DNA from: Streptomyces sp. NBC_01233
GTDB lineage: Bacteria; Actinomycetota; Actinomycetes; Streptomycetales; Streptomycetaceae
Direction: 5' to 3'
Assembly: GCF_035989305.1 (NCBI RefSeq)
Contig: NZ_CP108514.1
Span: 7,730,501-7,794,500, forward strand
Length of the DNA: 64,000 bases
A program made the position numbers and the translations under genes. Positions 1-8,933 of this stretch are shown piece after piece. Each line of letters opens with the position of its first letter. Positions within the stretch are counted from its first letter, which is position 1. Below the pieces are notes generated by a model that searched no databases, had not been told where the DNA came from, and saw only the letters and a list, made by a program, of their open reading frames with translations.

Positions 1-597
1 CTCGACGAGGACGCCGCGCGCCTCGACGCCGACACGGCCAAGGCCCTGCGCCTGGTGAGCGCCGAGACCGGCAAACTCGCCGTCCTCGTCGAGGACCTGA
101 TGGAGATCTCCCGCTTCGACGCCCGGGCCGCCGAGCTCAACCTCGACGACGTGGACATCGCCGAAGCCGTGCGCAAGACCCTCGAACGACGCCACTGGGA
201 CGACGAGCGCGTCGTCACCCGGCTGCCGGACGGGGTACGCGCCCGACTTGACCCGCGCCGCTTCGACGTGGTCCTCGCCAACCTCGTCGGCAACGCCCTG
301 CGGCACGGCGGCGCCCCCGTACACGTCACCGTACGGACCGCACCGGGCGGGGACGGCGAGCGGCTGCTCATCGACGTCGCCGACAGCGGGCCCGGCATCG
401 CCCCAGAGGTGCTGCCGCACATCTTCGACCGCTTCTTCAAGGCCGACGCGGCCAGGACCCGCTCCGCCGGCAGCGGCCTCGGACTCGCCATCACCCTGGA
501 GAACGTCCGCCTGCACGGCGGCACCCTCCGGGCGGGCAACGGGCCCTCCGGGGGAGCCCTCTTCACCCTCGACATGCCGCTGGAGGCCCGCGAATGA
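1..597 (+). CDS. Sensor histidine kinase, C-terminal part (5' end outside window)
   Basis: The reading frame is open from base 1, so the gene starts before the window. What remains is the second dimerisation helix (LVSAETGKLAVLVEDLMEI) and a full HATPase_c domain: N box with NLVGNALRHGG, G1 box DSGPGI, F box FDRFF and G2 box GSGLGLAI. These residues bind ATP for autophosphorylation of an upstream His that is not visible here. The protein would sit in the membrane and signal to a response regulator presumably encoded upstream. Its TGA overlaps the ATG of the next gene (ATGA), so the lipoprotein is translationally coupled to it. Family assignment is firm; the signal sensed is unknown. Confidence 0.93.
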   Translation, partial: LDEDAARLDADTAKALRLVSAETGKLAVLVEDLMEISRFDARAAELNLDDVDIAEAVRKTLERRHWDDERVVTRLPDGVRARLDPRRFDVVLANLVGNALRHGGAPVHVTVRTAPGGDGERLLIDVADSGPGIAPEVLPHIFDRFFKADAARTRSAGSGLGLAITLENVRLHGGTLRAGNGPSGGALFTLDMPLEARE

Positions 598-1127
598 CAG
601 GGCGCAAGACGAGAGCCCGGGCCGCGGCGGCCACGGCGGCGCTGGCGGGCTGCGCCCTCCTGCTCGCCGGATGCGGGATCAAACGCACGGGGGTGATCGA
701 GAGCGGCCACGCCGCCACCGTCAAGGTCCCCGGGGCCAAGAGCGCCGCCGTCCTCTACTTCGTCTCCAAGGAGGGCGACCGGCTCGTCCCGGTCCCGTTC
801 ACGATCAGCGCCGACTACACCCTCGCGCCCTTGCCGCTCCTGCGGCTGCTGATGAACGGCCCCAGCGGTCCGGCCCAGGAGGCCGGGCTCACCACGGCCC
901 TCCCCCGGCTGGCCGACGGGGCGGAGGCGCTGATCGTGAGCGCGCACACACCGGACAAGGGGCTGACGGTCCGTCTGCCGTTCGCCGTGGGCACCCTGTC
1001 GGACCTGGCCCGCAGCCAGCTGGTGTGCACCGTCGGCGTCTCCGCCGTGCCGGACGTCATCAGCCCGGTCACCCTGCAGGGCACCGACACCACCCTCCCG
1101 TCCGCGGAGTGCGAGCGGGGGCGCTGA
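594..1127 (+). CDS. Lipoprotein coupled to the sensor kinase
   Basis: A 177-residue protein with an Arg-rich n-region, a hydrophobic segment and a lipobox ending LLLAGC (Cys about residue 26), so it should be lipidated and held on the outer face of the membrane. The mature part carries a region rich in short beta segments (VPVPFTISADYTLAPLPLLRLLMNGP) that resembles the GerMN-type fold of LpqB-like proteins; this resemblance is inferred from pattern only. The start overlaps the kinase stop by 4 nt, so it is probably an accessory or modulator of that two-component system. No exact function can be given. Confidence 0.85.
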   Translation: MTGRKTRARAAAATAALAGCALLLAGCGIKRTGVIESGHAATVKVPGAKSAAVLYFVSKEGDRLVPVPFTISADYTLAPLPLLRLLMNGPSGPAQEAGLTTALPRLADGAEALIVSAHTPDKGLTVRLPFAVGTLSDLARSQLVCTVGVSAVPDVISPVTLQGTDTTLPSAECERGR

Positions 1128-1195
1128 CGGGTGCGGCCGGCCCGGAGCCGGCCGCACCCTTGCGGGCAAGGCCGCGCTCCCGTCACGGTGGCCCC

Positions 1196-2488
1196 ATGGA
1201 TCACGCCGCGGACGTCCCGGACGTCTTCGACCCCCGGATCTACGCCGAGGGCCTCCCGCACGACGGCTACCGGCTGCTGCGCGAGCACCATCCCGTCGCC
1301 TGGCAGCCGGAGCCGCAGATCCTGGGCTGGCCCGCCGGTCCCGGCTTCTGGGCCGTCACCCGGCACGCCGACGTCGTCCGCGTCCTGCGCGACCACCGCA
1401 CGTACTCCTCCTGGATCGGCGCCACCCAGATCCGCGACCCCGACCCGGCCGACCTGCCGTTCCTGCGGCGCACCATGCTCAACCAGGACCCCTTCCCGAG
1501 GCCCTGCGGGCCGGGGGAGAGCCCCGCCCCGCACGGCCGCCTGCGCCGGCTCGTCTCCCGCGCCTTCACCCCGGCCCGCGTCGACGCCTTCGCCGCCCGG
1601 GCACGGGAACGCGCCCGCGCCCTGCTGACCGCCGCGCGGGAGGGCGCCGAGGACGGCGCCGCCGACCTCGTGCGCACCGTCACCGACGAATACGCGCTGC
1701 TGAACCTCACCGACCTGCTCGGCGTCCCGGCCTCCGACCGCGCCCTGCTGCTGGAGTGGACCGTACGGATCATCGGCTACCAGGACCCCGACGACGCCCC
1801 GGCCCCCGTACTCGGCCAGGACGGCAAGCCCCTCAACCCGCGCTCCCCGGCGCTGCTCGGCGAGATGTTCGCGTACGCCCGCGAACTGGCCGCCCACAAG
1901 CGCGCGCACCCCGGCGACGACGTGATGACCGCCCTGGCCCAGGCCGGGCTCGACCCGGCCGAACTGGAGATGTTCTTCTTCCTGCTGACCGTCGCCGGCA
2001 ACGACACCGTGCGCAGCGCCGCCCCCGGCGGCCTGCTCGCCCTCGCCCACGCCCCGGACGCCTACCGGCGGCTCGCGGACGGACGGGTCCCCGTGGACCG
2101 GGCCGTCGACGAACTCCTGCGCGTCCACCCGCCGGTGCTCAGCTTCCGCCGCACCGCCGCCGTCGACACCGAACTGGCCGGGCAGCCCATCCGGGCCGGG
2201 GACAAGGTGGTGGTCTTCCACGCCTCGGCCAACCACGACGAGCGGGTCTTCACCGCCCCCCGCTGCCTCGACCTCGGCCGGACGCCCAATCCGCACGTCT
2301 CCTTCGGGGACGGCCCCCACGTCTGCCTCGGCGCCCACTTCGCCCGGCTCCAGCTGCGCACCCTCTACGAGGAGTGGTGCGCGGCCATGCCCGTGCCGGA
2401 ACTCACGGGCCCGCCCGGGCGGTTGGTGTCGAACTTCATCAACGGGATCACACGGCTGCCGGTGCGGGTGTCCGGGCCGGCCCGGTGA
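1196..2488 (+). CDS. Cytochrome P450 monooxygenase
   Basis: 430 residues, the usual size of a soluble bacterial P450. The oxygen-binding I-helix motif is AGNDTVR, the ExxR salt bridge is in ELLRVHPP, and the haem loop is FGDGPHVCLG with Cys as the axial ligand. The C-helix region HGRLRRLVSRAFTP is conserved but preceded by an unusual Pro/Gly-rich insertion (PFPRPCGPGESPAP). Similarity to the CYP124/125/142-type lipid and steroid hydroxylases is suggested by MLNQDP and the I-helix, but substrate is not predictable. The ATG at 1196 was chosen because the upstream open frame lacks P450 character. No ferredoxin gene is adjacent. The 3' end overlaps the convergent next gene by 41 bp. Confidence 0.95.
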   Translation: MDHAADVPDVFDPRIYAEGLPHDGYRLLREHHPVAWQPEPQILGWPAGPGFWAVTRHADVVRVLRDHRTYSSWIGATQIRDPDPADLPFLRRTMLNQDPFPRPCGPGESPAPHGRLRRLVSRAFTPARVDAFAARARERARALLTAAREGAEDGAADLVRTVTDEYALLNLTDLLGVPASDRALLLEWTVRIIGYQDPDDAPAPVLGQDGKPLNPRSPALLGEMFAYARELAAHKRAHPGDDVMTALAQAGLDPAELEMFFFLLTVAGNDTVRSAAPGGLLALAHAPDAYRRLADGRVPVDRAVDELLRVHPPVLSFRRTAAVDTELAGQPIRAGDKVVVFHASANHDERVFTAPRCLDLGRTPNPHVSFGDGPHVCLGAHFARLQLRTLYEEWCAAMPVPELTGPPGRLVSNFINGITRLPVRVSGPAR

Positions 2489-3176
2489 CGTCCGCCAACA
2501 GCCCCGTGACGTCGGGACCGTAGGCGTCGGAGTTGATCACCTTCAGCATGAGGCAGAACGACCCGTTGCCGTACTTGCGGGCCAGCCGCTCGTGGTGCCT
2601 GGCCAGGTACCGGGCCGCGGCCTGGTTGCTGATGGCGGTCTGACCCGACAGCAGGAACACCGGCCGGGAGCCCTGCCCGGTCGTCAGCCGCGCCAGCAGG
2701 ACGTGCTCGACCTCGCCCTTCACCCAGCGGTACGCCTCCCCGCCGATCCGGATGGCCGCACGGTCCGGATGGCCCGACGGGAGGCCGACGTCGGTCTGCA
2801 CCCCCGGCAGCATCGAGGCCAGGTGGGCGGTCGTCCGGACATTGGAGGTCGGCCCGCCGACGCAGAACTCGGCGCGCTCGCCGAAGCCCTGCCGGGCCGT
2901 GTCGTGGGTGACGATCTGGACGGTCGCCCCGCAGTCCTTGATCAGGGAGGAGATCTCCAGCAGGGCGAAGGCGTCGTTGCGGTGCAGGGAGGCATCGGTG
3001 CCGCCCATCTGCCGGTTGACCACGAACAGACAGTCGGCGCCGGTCGGCAGGCCGAAGAAGGCCTGCTTGCGGCGGAGCGCGCGCCGCCAGAGGTAGGTGC
3101 GGGCGAACCAGCCGAGCCCGCCGCTGAGGGCGGTGGCTATCAGCCCGAGCAGGATGTTGCGCACGTCGTCGTTCAT
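2448..3176 (-). CDS. Conserved membrane-anchored protein of unknown function
   Basis: 242 residues from the ATG at 3176; a longer frame exists upstream but is GC-rich noise. The N-terminus has one hydrophobic segment (NILLGLIATALSGGLGWFA) followed by basic residues (RRALRRK), so it is probably a single-pass protein with the bulk in the cytoplasm. The soluble domain has a Rossmann-like alternation (DCLFVVNRQMGG, TVQIVTHD, VFLLSGQTAISNQAAARYLA) that hints at a nucleotide- or nucleoside-binding fold, but I do not recognise the family. The gene is convergent with the P450 gene and overlaps its end. Confidence 0.75.
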   Translation of the reverse strand: MNDDVRNILLGLIATALSGGLGWFARTYLWRRALRRKQAFFGLPTGADCLFVVNRQMGGTDASLHRNDAFALLEISSLIKDCGATVQIVTHDTARQGFGERAEFCVGGPTSNVRTTAHLASMLPGVQTDVGLPSGHPDRAAIRIGGEAYRWVKGEVEHVLLARLTTGQGSRPVFLLSGQTAISNQAAARYLARHHERLARKYGNGSFCLMLKVINSDAYGPDVTGLLADVTGPARTPAPAAV

Positions 3177-3335
3177 GCGCGGGATGCTAGCGCCGTGACC
3201 GCGGCACCGGGACACCCGGTGCGGGAGATCACCTGCACCGCTCCGGCCCCGTCCAACGGCGCGCGCCACAGGACGTCCTGACGGGACGCCGGGCTCGGCG
3301 CTAGGCTCGGCGCCACGCTGCCACTGGAGGTCCGG

Positions 3336-5141
3336 ATGCACCGTCCCGTCGCCCGCACGTTACCGCTGCTGGCCGTCGTCGCCGCACTCGTCTCGACCGG
3401 CGCCGCACCGCCGTCCGCCGCCGGGGCCCCGGCCCCGCCGGCGAAGGTCCCGGTCGCCGCGGGCTACGGCGGGGCCGTCGCCAGTGTCGACGCCGACGCC
3501 TCGGCGGTGGGGATCGGCGTCCTGCGCTCCGGGGGCAACGCGGTGGACGCCGCCGTCGCCACCGCCGCCGCGCTCGGCGTCACCGAGCCCTACTCGGCGG
3601 GCATCGGCGGAGGCGGTTACTTCGTCTACTACGACGCCACGTCGCGACGCGTGCACACCATCGACGGCCGGGAAACCGCGCCGGCCTCGGCCACCGCCAC
3701 CCTCTTCCAGGAGAACGGCGTCCCCATCCCCTTCGCCGAGGGCCAGACCAGCGGCCTCGGCGTCGGAGTCCCCGGCACCCCCGCCACCTGGACGAGCGCC
3801 CTCGACGCCTGGGGCACCCGCCGGCTGCCCCAGCTCCTCAAGCCCGCCGAGAAGCTGGCCCGCGACGGCTTCACGGTGGACAGCACCTTCCGGGCCCAGA
3901 CCGAGCTCAACGAGGCCCGGTTCAGGGACTTCCCCGACACCTCGAAGCTCTTCCTGCCCGGCGGCGCCCTGCCGGTGGTCGGCTCCACCTTCAAGAACCC
4001 GGACCTGGCCGCCACCTACGCCGAACTGGCCCGCAAGGGCACGGGCGCGCTCTACCGGGGCCCGATCGCCGAGGAGATCGTCCGGACCGTCCGCACGCCC
4101 CCGGTGGACCCGGCCGCGACACGGATCGTCCGCTCCGGCGACCTGACCACCCGCGACCTGCGCGCGTACGCGACCAAGCGGCAGGACCCGACCCGGGTGG
4201 GCTACCGCGGCCTGGACGTCTACGGCATGGCGCCCTCCTCCTCCGGCGGCACCACCGTCGGCGAGGCCCTCAACATCCTGGAGCGCACCGACCTCTCGAA
4301 GCTCTCCGAGACGCAGTACCTGCACCACTTCATCGAGGCCTCGCGGATCTCCTTCGCCGACCGGGGCCGCTGGGTCGGCGACCCGGCCGCCGTCCGTGTG
4401 CCGACGCGCGAGCTGCTCTCACAGCGGTTCGCCGACTCGCGCGCCTGCCTGATCAAGCCGGACCGTACGCTGACCAGCCCGCTCGCCCCCGGTGACCCGC
4501 GCAACCCGGTGCCGTGCGCCACCACCGGCCAGGCCGCCCCCACCACGTACGAGGGGGAGAACACCACCCACCTGACGGTCGCCGACCGCTGGGGCAACGT
4601 GGTCTCCTACACCCTGACGATCGAGTCCACCGGCGGCAGCGCGATCACCGTGCCGGGCCGCGGGTTCCTGCTCAACAACGAGCTCACCGACTTCTCCTTC
4701 GCCCCGGCCGCGCCCGGAGTCCCGGACCCGAACCTGCCCGGCCCGGGCAAGCGGCCGCGCTCGTCCATGTCCCCGACGATCGTGCTGGAGGAGGGCCGGC
4801 CGGTACTCGCCGTGGGCTCCCCGGGCGGCGCCACGATCATCACCACCGTCCTGCAGACCCTCACCGAACACCTGGACCGGGGCCTGCCGCTGGTCGACGC
4901 GATCGCCGCGCCGCGCGCCAGCCAGCGCAACCAAACCACCACCGAGCTGGAGCCGGGCCTGTGGAACAGCCCGCTCCGCGCCTCTTTGGAGGCACTCGGC
5001 CAGGGCTTCCGCCAGAACCCCGAGATCGGCGCCGCCACCGGTGTCCAGAGGCTGCCCGACGGTCGCTGGCTGGCGGCGGCCGAGACCACCCGCCGCGGCG
5101 GCGGCTCGGCCATGGTCGTCCACCCGCACGGCAGGCCGTAG
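3336..5141 (+). CDS. ggt: Gamma-glutamyltransferase, secreted
   Basis: 601 residues, typical of the family, which hydrolyses or transfers the gamma-glutamyl group of glutathione and related compounds. A signal peptide is clear (RPVARTLPLLAVVAALVS then an Ala-rich cleavage region). The large-subunit start GYGGAVASVDADAS and the Gly-rich SGGNAVDAAVATA are conserved. Autoprocessing should occur before the Thr of ENTTHLTVAD, giving the new N-terminal nucleophile of the small subunit; substrate-loop residues STGGSAITVPGRGFLLNNELTDFS-type pattern follows. A GGAGG ribosome site precedes the ATG. Monocistronic, with no obvious partner. Confidence 0.95.
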   Translation: MHRPVARTLPLLAVVAALVSTGAAPPSAAGAPAPPAKVPVAAGYGGAVASVDADASAVGIGVLRSGGNAVDAAVATAAALGVTEPYSAGIGGGGYFVYYDATSRRVHTIDGRETAPASATATLFQENGVPIPFAEGQTSGLGVGVPGTPATWTSALDAWGTRRLPQLLKPAEKLARDGFTVDSTFRAQTELNEARFRDFPDTSKLFLPGGALPVVGSTFKNPDLAATYAELARKGTGALYRGPIAEEIVRTVRTPPVDPAATRIVRSGDLTTRDLRAYATKRQDPTRVGYRGLDVYGMAPSSSGGTTVGEALNILERTDLSKLSETQYLHHFIEASRISFADRGRWVGDPAAVRVPTRELLSQRFADSRACLIKPDRTLTSPLAPGDPRNPVPCATTGQAAPTTYEGENTTHLTVADRWGNVVSYTLTIESTGGSAITVPGRGFLLNNELTDFSFAPAAPGVPDPNLPGPGKRPRSSMSPTIVLEEGRPVLAVGSPGGATIITTVLQTLTEHLDRGLPLVDAIAAPRASQRNQTTTELEPGLWNSPLRASLEALGQGFRQNPEIGAATGVQRLPDGRWLAAAETTRRGGGSAMVVHPHGRP

Positions 5142-5227
5142 CGCCTCGCGGCGGGCCGGGGGAGTGCGCGGCGGGGGCCCGCGCCCCCGCTCTCCCGTGC
5201 CCGCCGCGGCCTCCGGCGGCGGGGCCG

Positions 5228-5995
5228 CTACGGCGCGGTGAGGATCCTCGGGCCGTCGGCGGTGATCGCGACCGTGTGCTCCGAGTGTGCGGCGCGGCTG
5301 CCGTCGACGGTGCGCAGCGTCCAGCCGTCCCCGTCGCACTGGTAGTCGTCCGTACCGCCCGCGATCAGCATCGGCTCGATGGCGAGGACCATGCCGGGGC
5401 GCAGCTTCATGCCGCGTCCCGGCGGGCCCTCGTTGGGCACGCCCGGGTCCTCGTGCATGCTGCGGCCGACGCCGTGACCGCCGAAGCCGTCCGGGACGCC
5501 GTACCCGGCGGCGCGGCAGACCGTGCCGACGGCGTGGGCGATGTCCCCGATCCTGTTGCCGGGCACGGCGGCGGCGATCCCGGCGGCGAGGGCCGCCTCG
5601 GAGGCCTCGATCAGCCGCAGGTCGGCCGGGCGGGCCCGGCCGACGGTGAAGCTCACCGCCGCGTCCCCGACCCAGCCGCCGAGCTTCGCCCCGCAGTCCA
5701 TGCTGACCAGGTCTCCGTCGCGCAGCCGGTACCCGTCGGGGATGCCGTGCACGATCGCGTCGTTGACCGAGGCGCACACCACGCCCGGGAAGGGCACCGG
5801 CGCGAACTGCGGCCGGTAGCCCAGGAAGGGCGAGGTCGCGCCGGCCTCGCGGAGCACCCCGCGGGCCACCCCGTCCAGGTCCAGCAGGGACACCCCGACG
5901 CGCGCCGCCTCCCGTACGGCGGCCAGGGCGCGGGCGACCACCCGGCCCGCGGCACGCATCTCGTCGATCTCTCGGTCCGTCTTCAGTTCCACCAT
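5228..5995 (-). CDS. map: Methionine aminopeptidase, type I
   Basis: 255 residues of the pita-bread fold that removes initiator Met from nascent proteins. The metal ligands are visible: two Asp in SMDCGAK...VGDAAVSF, His in GHGVGRSMHEDPG, Glu in AIEPML and Glu in HSEHTVAI. No N-terminal SH3-binding extension is present. The location, divergent from a small XRE regulator and away from the ribosomal protein operon, suggests this is an accessory paralogue rather than the housekeeping copy. An AT-rich, operator-like spacer lies directly upstream and probably controls both genes. Confidence 0.96.
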   Translation of the reverse strand: MVELKTDREIDEMRAAGRVVARALAAVREAARVGVSLLDLDGVARGVLREAGATSPFLGYRPQFAPVPFPGVVCASVNDAIVHGIPDGYRLRDGDLVSMDCGAKLGGWVGDAAVSFTVGRARPADLRLIEASEAALAAGIAAAVPGNRIGDIAHAVGTVCRAAGYGVPDGFGGHGVGRSMHEDPGVPNEGPPGRGMKLRPGMVLAIEPMLIAGGTDDYQCDGDGWTLRTVDGSRAAHSEHTVAITADGPRILTAP

Positions 5996-5996
5996 G

Positions 5997-6038
5997 CCAA
6001 TAACTATACCGGTATAACAATGACGGGATAGTTATTGG
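5997..6038. promoter_or_regulatory. Palindromic operator/promoter between map and the XRE gene
   Basis: The AT-rich spacer holds an 11-bp perfect inverted repeat, CCAATAACTAT (5997-6007) and ATAGTTATTGG (6028-6038), and inside it a 12-bp palindrome TATACCGGTATA (6005-6016). On the minus strand a TATAGT hexamer sits about 10 bp before the map ATG, a plausible -10 box. Such dyads are typical binding sites for the small XRE protein encoded next door; binding is inferred. Confidence 0.6.
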
Positions 6039-6060
6039 TGTCCGGGGGTAGGATGGGCGC

Positions 6061-6312
6061 ATGGTCCGTACCCCCCTCACCCCTGAAGAGCGCGAGCGCG
6101 GCGAGCGGCTCGGCGCGCTGTTGCGCGAGGCCCGCGGCGGCCGCAGCATGGTCGAGGTCGCGGCCGGCGCGGGGCTCTCCGCCGAGACCCTCCGCAAGAT
6201 CGAGACCGGCCGGGCGCCCACCCCCGCCTTCTTCACGGTCGCCGCGCTCGCCGGGGCGCTCGGGCTCTCGCTGGACGACCTGCTGACGCGCTGCGCCGTC
6301 GTTCGCGTCTGA
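6061..6312 (+). CDS. Small XRE-family transcriptional regulator
   Basis: 83 residues, almost entirely one helix-turn-helix domain: LGALLREARGGRSMVEVAAGAGLSAETLRKIETGR fits the XRE/Cro pattern, followed by FFTVAALAGALGLSLDDLL. It has no sensing domain, so it is likely a simple repressor or activator. Divergent transcription from map and the dyads between the two genes suggest autoregulation and control of map. Confidence 0.9.
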   Translation: MVRTPLTPEERERGERLGALLREARGGRSMVEVAAGAGLSAETLRKIETGRAPTPAFFTVAALAGALGLSLDDLLTRCAVVRV

Positions 6313-6423
6313 GGCCGGTCCGTCCTGTCGGGTCCGGCCTGGCCGGTCCGTCCGGGCGGGTCCGGCCCGCCGAACGGCCCAATCGGCGGTGGGAGCACCG
6401 GGGCGCGGGGCAAGCGTGAAGAC

Positions 6424-6624
6424 GTGCCAGCCACGAACGCATCCCAGCGACTCGGTTTCGGAATCCTCGGCGCCCTCCTCGCGGGCGGCCTGCTGCTCGC
6501 GGCGTGCGCCGCCCCCGACGGCCGGACACGCGCCGACGACGCGAGCCGCGCCCCTTCGAAGGCGGCCCGCGGTCCCGGCCCGGCGAACGGCCGGCTGCCG
6601 GAGCCGCCTGCGCCCACACCGTGA
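6424..6624 (+). CDS. Small lipoprotein, unknown function
   Basis: 66 residues starting with GTG. A hydrophobic stretch (FGILGALLAGGLLLAAC) ends in a lipobox Cys at about residue 28; the rest is a short, disordered, Pro/Ala/Arg-rich tail. It should be anchored to the outer membrane face but has no recognisable domain. Because it is short and of biased composition the call rests mainly on the lipoprotein signal. Confidence 0.6.
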   Translation: MPATNASQRLGFGILGALLAGGLLLAACAAPDGRTRADDASRAPSKAARGPGPANGRLPEPPAPTP

Positions 6625-6650
6625 GGCGGGGTCGGGTCTAGGGTCGGGGC

Positions 6651-7031
6651 ATGGATCTCGAGGAACTCGGCAGGGCCCGGTACGTCAGTCTCACCACCTT
6701 CCGCAAGGACGGCACGCCCGTGGCGACGCCTGTATGGGCGGTGGTCGACGGGGGTGAGCTGTACGTGTGGACGCGCAGCGACTCGTGGAAGGTCAAGCGC
6801 ATACGCAACGACGGGCGGGTCACCGTCACCGCGTGCGACGTGCGGGGGCGTGTCGTGGAAGGGGCCGCCGTACGCGAGGGCCGGGCCGTGCTGCTGGACG
6901 AGGCGGGGCTGCAGCGGGTCAGGAAACTGATGTCGCGCAAGTACACGTGGCAGTTCTGGGCGGTGGACGTGCCCGCCACCGTGGCGCGGCGCGGGAAGCG
7001 GCCGCACACCGCGATCGCCGTCAAGCTTTGA
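6651..7031 (+). CDS. PPOX-class F420-dependent oxidoreductase
   Basis: 126 residues of the split beta-barrel FMN/F420-binding fold. The start MDLEELGRARYVSLTTFRKDG, the central TPVWAVVDGGELYVWTRSDSWKVKRIRND and the end AIAVKL match the actinobacterial subfamily of small F420-dependent enzymes. Members reduce varied substrates with F420H2, and the substrate here is unknown. It stands alone between a lipoprotein gene and a large unknown gene. Confidence 0.88.
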   Translation: MDLEELGRARYVSLTTFRKDGTPVATPVWAVVDGGELYVWTRSDSWKVKRIRNDGRVTVTACDVRGRVVEGAAVREGRAVLLDEAGLQRVRKLMSRKYTWQFWAVDVPATVARRGKRPHTAIAVKL

Positions 7032-7076
7032 GACTCCCGTAGCCCGCCCGTAACACGGATGGGATCCAATGCGGTC

Positions 7077-8933
7077 ATGGAGACCGCGACTTCGCTGGCG
7101 ATCAGTCAACTCTCGGGATATTTGCGGGGGTTGACCCAGAGGCTGGATCCGGGGGCAGGCTGGTACGGGGAGTTCCTGCGCCGGGATCCGGAGGGCATAC
7201 GGGCCTGTCTGGAGGGCGCCGCGATGCCGCCGTGGGACGTGGTGGAGTCGCTGCTGCGGGACCTGGAGGGGGCGCGCGGTACGGAGTTCGCGGCGCGGGA
7301 GACCGTATACGCGGCGCGGCTTCGGGCGGCGGCCGTCACCGCGTGGGACCGGCTGCCGGGCGGCGAGGAGGAACTGCGGACCCTGCTCGCGGCGTCGGCC
7401 GCCCAGCGGGCCGAGGCGGAGTCGGCCCTGCGGAACCTGACGGCGCGGCTCGGCGGGGCCGTCGGCCCGGCGGAGACGGACGCCCTGACCCGCGAACTCT
7501 CCTGGACCCAGGACGACGTGGCCCGCGCCGCGGCCCGCCACGAGGACCTCGCGGCCCGCCTGACGTCCCTGCGGACCACGCCCTTACCAGGCGTCCCCCG
7601 CCAGCGGACCACGCCACCCGAACACCCCCACCAGCCGGCCGACCGGACCCACACTGCGCCGGGCCGGCCTCACCAACCGGCCAGCTGGACCGAAGCGCCG
7701 GCCGACTGGTCCGAAACGCCGGCCGGGTGGTTCCGCCAGTCGTCCGAGGGGGCCGGAGCGTCACCCGAGCGTCCCGGCCACCCGGCCGGCTGGGCCGAAG
7801 CCCAGTCGTCGGCCGAGCGGGCCGAAGCGTCGGAGGGGTGGACCGGAGTTCTGCCCGCGCGGGGTAGCCAGTCGGCTGATGCGGCCGGAGCGTCACCCGA
7901 GCGGCCCGGCCACCCGGCCGGCTGGGCCGAGGCGTCGGACGGCCGGACGGGAGCATCGTCCGGTTGGGCGCCGCAACGGGCCGACGGGGCCCAGCCGTCG
8001 ACCGAACCGGCCGAAGCGCCGGACGGGTGGACCGAGGGTCCGCCCGCGCGGGGCGGCCAGTCGGCCGACGGGGCTGGGGCGTCGGGTGGGCAGGGTCCGG
8101 TGGGGCGGGCCGAGGGGCGGTGGCTCCGTGGGGGGCGGCGTTCGGGGGGCGCCCGGTACGCCGGATCGGCGGCTCCTGACGTGCCGGCCTTCACCCCGCC
8201 GCCGGGGCAGCCGGGCACGGGGCTGCCGGGGTCCGACGGCCTCGGCCCGGAGCACGGCCGGCCCGCCCCGCGCGGAGCGCGCTTCGGGCCCCCGCAGGAT
8301 CCGCTGCCCCGTGGCGTCCGGTTCGGCCGGCCCCGGCCCGAGCCCGTGACACTCCGTGAGGCGGCCCCGGCGGCGGTCGGCGAGGCCGCGCCCCACCCCA
8401 CGGCCCCGGCCGGGCCTGCGCGGGCCGTCGCCGCCGAACTGCTCGCGCTGCGCGCACAGGGCCGCAGCGGTGAGGCGCACGCCCTGCTGTGCGAGGCCGC
8501 GGCCGGGCCCGCCGAGCGGCTGCCCGGGCTGGCCGCCGAGCTGGCCCGCGCAGGGCTCGCGGCCGACTGGGCCACTCTGTTGTGGGAGGCGGGCTCGCTC
8601 CCGCCCGGACAGCTCGCCGCGGCCGCGGCCGCCCTCGGTGACGCCGGCCGGGAGGCCGACTGCGACGCCCTGCTGCGCCAAGGCGTGGCCCGCCCCGCCG
8701 CGGAGGTCGCGGAGGCCGCGCTCGCCCTCGGTGACGCAGGCCGCGTCCGCGAGGCCGACGCCCTGCTCGGCGTGTTCGTCAGGGTCCGCACCGCCGAGGA
8801 GGCGGCCGGGCTGGCCCGGCGCGACCCACAGTGGTTCGCCCCGCGCCTGCTCCTGGCGGCCCGCGCCCTGCCCGGCTCCCGGCACCGCGACCTCGTCCAC
8901 GCCCTGCGGGTGGCCGGCATCGGAGCGGGCTAG
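7077..8933 (+). CDS. Large unknown protein with repeat-rich linker and helical C-terminus
   Basis: About 618 residues (ATG at 7077; an ATG at 7059 is in frame). The first ~180 residues are helical with coiled-coil-like runs. Residues ~200-440 are disordered and repetitive: the unit GASPERPGHPAGWAEA occurs twice (DNA near 7755-7801 and 7888-7933) together with repeated ARG(G/S)QSADGAGAS and AEAPDGWTE motifs. The last ~170 residues form Ala/Leu-rich helical repeats of TPR type with the short repeat ALGDAGR.EADALL seen at least twice. No catalytic motif is seen. The architecture suggests a scaffold or regulatory protein; I do not recognise the family. Confidence 0.75.
   Translation: METATSLAISQLSGYLRGLTQRLDPGAGWYGEFLRRDPEGIRACLEGAAMPPWDVVESLLRDLEGARGTEFAARETVYAARLRAAAVTAWDRLPGGEEELRTLLAASAAQRAEAESALRNLTARLGGAVGPAETDALTRELSWTQDDVARAAARHEDLAARLTSLRTTPLPGVPRQRTTPPEHPHQPADRTHTAPGRPHQPASWTEAPADWSETPAGWFRQSSEGAGASPERPGHPAGWAEAQSSAERAEASEGWTGVLPARGSQSADAAGASPERPGHPAGWAEASDGRTGASSGWAPQRADGAQPSTEPAEAPDGWTEGPPARGGQSADGAGASGGQGPVGRAEGRWLRGGRRSGGARYAGSAAPDVPAFTPPPGQPGTGLPGSDGLGPEHGRPAPRGARFGPPQDPLPRGVRFGRPRPEPVTLREAAPAAVGEAAPHPTAPAGPARAVAAELLALRAQGRSGEAHALLCEAAAGPAERLPGLAAELARAGLAADWATLLWEAGSLPPGQLAAAAAALGDAGREADCDALLRQGVARPAAEVAEAALALGDAGRVREADALLGVFVRVRTAEEAAGLARRDPQWFAPRLLLAARALPGSRHRDLVHALRVAGIGAG

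Noticed and set aside
815..2338. Long minus-strand open frame opposite the P450 gene
   Set aside because: High-GC shadow frame; composition is Gly/Val/Ala-rich with no motif, while the + strand has a clear P450.
4419..7541. 1,040-codon minus-strand open frame spanning ggt, map and others
   Set aside because: Runs antisense to ggt, XRE and PPOX genes and out of frame with map; Arg/Pro-rich with no domain.
7690..8090. Repeats that might suggest a CRISPR array
   Set aside because: Units are unevenly spaced, diverged and in frame inside a long ORF; they encode a disordered linker.
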